Shown here piece after piece: positions 62,619 through 64,000 of a stretch of 64,000 bases of DNA. The notes beneath the pieces were generated by a model, which saw only the letters and a list, made by a program, of their open reading frames with translations, searched no databases and was not told the origin of the DNA. How positions within the stretch are numbered: the stretch's first letter is position 1; every line of letters starts with the position of its first letter. The DNA is from Archangium lipolyticum (GTDB lineage Bacteria > Myxococcota > Myxococcia > Myxococcales > Myxococcaceae): positions 248,001 through 312,000 of the forward strand of contig NZ_JANKBZ010000005.1 in NCBI RefSeq assembly GCF_024623785.1, given 5' to 3'. The translations under genes were made by a program, and so were the position numbers.

Positions 62619-63442
62619 AAGGTTGTTTTGATAGGACGGGAACGATGACGCTTAGACAGCCCGCTTCACTGCATCTGCCGTCCTTCCTGCAGGGCACCTT
62701 TCGCTCGGTGCAGCAGAAGACGAAGAGGGAGGGCTTGCGATGTGGCGAGCAGTACCGAGAGGACGGTACCTTTCCTGCTCCCCGGCAGATGTTGGAGGTG
62801 CCTGCGGGCGAGGTCGTGGTGGCCCACGAGGTGGTGGACCTGCAGCGCGAGCGCCCGGCCTGGCGGCTGTACATGGTGTCGCATGTCATGGGCGCCTTGG
62901 CTCCGGATGGGCAGAGCGCGTTCCCGGTGAGGGATGATTATGAGGCGCTCTTCCGAGACACAGTTTGGGGGGCGCTGTTCTTCGCGACGACACACATGGG
63001 CCCGGTGAGCGCGGAGCGCACGGCGCGGCGTCTCCAATCAGTGCTGCGCTTCTGGGAGCCGCTCCAGTCCGCGCGCTATCTCTTCAAACCACTGAGGGGG
63101 GCACAGACGTTGGAGGAGGTTATGGTGGCTTCCTGTGATTGGGCCATGGATGCGTGGTACCCAGAGGGAGGCGCCTCGGTAAGGGCTCGTCTGGAGGTCG
63201 CGGCGGAGCGCATGGCGAGAGCGACGCGGGAGGACTGTATCGATGCCATCCTCCGGGAGATGCCAAGGGCCCTCGCTCATGCGGGCAAGTTGAAGCACCG
63301 GCAGATGTTGGCTGATCCCTCCTTCCAGCGTGAACGCCTCGCCACGCTCGACTCCTGGTCGTTCGAGCGGGTGTCAGGTGCGTGTACGGGGTATCTGATC
63401 TGGCTGCTGACTGGCTGGGACCGGGAACTTGGGAGGCAGTAG
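62595..63442 (+). repeat. Direct repeat unit, copy 2
   Basis: Counterpart of 60541-61394. It begins inside the final codons of the lipoprotein gene, spans the 26-bp leader and contains the whole second paralogue. Copies diverge after the stop codons. The lipoprotein lies between the two units. Confidence 0.75.
62645..63442 (+). CDS. Unknown protein, paralogue 2; possible immunity protein
   Basis: A 265-residue soluble protein, close paralogue of 60594-61394 and 26 nt downstream of the lipoprotein stop, so likely co-transcribed with it. This is the classic position of an immunity gene. The shared core includes RSVQQKTKREGLRCGEQYRE, MGPVSAERTARRLQSVLRFW and LAHAGKLKHRQ. Compared with copy 1 it has changes at about 84-108 (ALAPDGQSAFPVRDDYEALFRD) and at several central positions. 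No catalytic motif is evident. It could alternatively be a helper for toxin delivery. Confidence 0.75.
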   Translation: MTLRQPASLHLPSFLQGTFRSVQQKTKREGLRCGEQYREDGTFPAPRQMLEVPAGEVVVAHEVVDLQRERPAWRLYMVSHVMGALAPDGQSAFPVRDDYEALFRDTVWGALFFATTHMGPVSAERTARRLQSVLRFWEPLQSARYLFKPLRGAQTLEEVMVASCDWAMDAWYPEGGASVRARLEVAAERMARATREDCIDAILREMPRALAHAGKLKHRQMLADPSFQRERLATLDSWSFERVSGACTGYLIWLLTGWDRELGRQ

Positions 63443-63472
63443 GAAGATTCAATAGGCCGAGGCCCTGGCGAA

Positions 63473-63970
63473 TCACCGGAACGAGTCGACAATGAATGCG
63501 TCTGCGATGGAGTAATCGAGGATGGCGGTCCCGGGCTTTGACTCGGGCCTCTTCCTGAGCTGGCCGTTTCCGAGCCGGGCCACTGCGCAGATGGGCACTT
63601 TGTCACCGCCGTCCAATGGATGGGCTTCGTAGTACCGGACGACGACTTGTGGTCCGCTCGTCCAGACCCGCCCATACAAGCGTGCGGGACCTTCGAGTGT
63701 ACCGATGTCCTCCTTCAAGACACTTTCCACCGGCCCGTCATAGAGCGTGATGGGCGTCGCGCCCATCTGGTTGGCGTCGAGCTCCACGAGTGCCGCGTCT
63801 CCAACGTGCAGCTTCAGATACCGCATGACTTCGAGCGCTTTCGCCGGGCACGCCTCGGGGCCGGGGGTGCCATCGGGACGCAGCCTCACGTCCCCCGCGA
63901 TCGTGGTGCAACTCGCGGACGTCAAAAACAAGATTGCGGACAGGCGCGTGAAGGCTTTCGCCATGGGCAT
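63473..63970 (-). CDS. Secreted or lipid-anchored protein of unknown function
   Basis: A 165-residue exported protein. A signal peptide (FTRLSAILFLTSASC) ends at Cys21, a weak lipobox (SAS before Cys). The mature part is beta-rich (YLKLHVGDAALVELDAN, EGPARLYGRVWTSGPQVVVRYYEAHP, VPICAVARLGNGQLRKRPESKPGTAI). As I recall, similar small proteins occur repeatedly in myxobacterial genomes, often beside Ser/Thr kinases. It is convergent with paralogue 2 across 30 bp. Function is unknown. ATG 63970 or 63964 could start it. Confidence 0.72.
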   Translation of the reverse strand: MPMAKAFTRLSAILFLTSASCTTIAGDVRLRPDGTPGPEACPAKALEVMRYLKLHVGDAALVELDANQMGATPITLYDGPVESVLKEDIGTLEGPARLYGRVWTSGPQVVVRYYEAHPLDGGDKVPICAVARLGNGQLRKRPESKPGTAILDYSIADAFIVDSFR

Positions 63971-64000
63971 GACGACCGCTCCTACTCGCGAATGAGACGG

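Overview
The window is uniformly GC-rich, with codon third positions dominated by G and C. It is packed with histidine kinases, a TPR-rich Ser/Thr kinase paired with a Myxococcales-type sigma factor, lipoproteins and large families of secreted proteins. This points to a myxobacterium of the Cystobacterineae (Archangium/Cystobacter/Myxococcus-like). The assignment rests on gene content and protein style, not on any marker gene. No rRNA, tRNA, CRISPR array or insertion sequence was seen.

Layout. 1-371: start of a secreted protein resembling myxobacterial polymorphic toxins, cut by the window edge. 0.4-16.1 kb: signalling and housekeeping genes (three histidine kinases, a fused trehalose synthase/phosphatase, a DUF3857-transglutaminase protein, ComF, phosphofructokinase, GST, an RtcB-type RNA ligase, Rnk). 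16.9-20.5 kb: a CBS protein, a two-domain HAD/ATPase-like protein that has lost key residues in both domains, and an SLC13-type permease. 20.5-24.4 kb: a leftward operon proA-rsfS-rlmH that continues, after 6 nt, into an overlapping DUF4365/unknown pair. 24.4-29.7 kb: TPR protein, outer-membrane barrel, lipoprotein, coiled-coil protein, NtrC-type regulator, NUDIX hydrolase. 29.7-36.4 kb: a tight histidine kinase / receiver / hybrid kinase operon and a further kinase. 36.4-38.7 kb: SDR, GNAT and a lower-GC HEAT protein.

38.9-52.4 kb is a plant-polysaccharide locus made of two divergent pairs: GH5-FN3-CBM2 with GH26, and GH6-FN3-FN3-CBM3 with GH74-X2-CBM3. Between the pairs lies a three-subunit molybdenum hydroxylase operon. 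Each divergent intergenic region holds two LacI-type palindromes centred on AACGTT, so the four secreted hydrolases look like one regulon acting on mannan, xyloglucan and cellulose. The regulator is not in the window.

52.5-60.4 kb: AlkC-like repair protein, a zinc-finger Ser/Thr kinase with TPRs followed by its sigma factor, an AraC regulator, a degenerate metallo-beta-lactamase-fold lipoprotein and small proteins. 60.5-63.4 kb: a lipoprotein with a PD-...-ExK nuclease-like motif is bracketed by two closely similar paralogues of unknown family, each carried in an approximately 850-bp direct repeat. This looks like a kin-discrimination (Sit-type) toxin/immunity cassette and is the best candidate for an undescribed system here. 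The DUF4365 pair and the coordinated hemicellulase locus come next.
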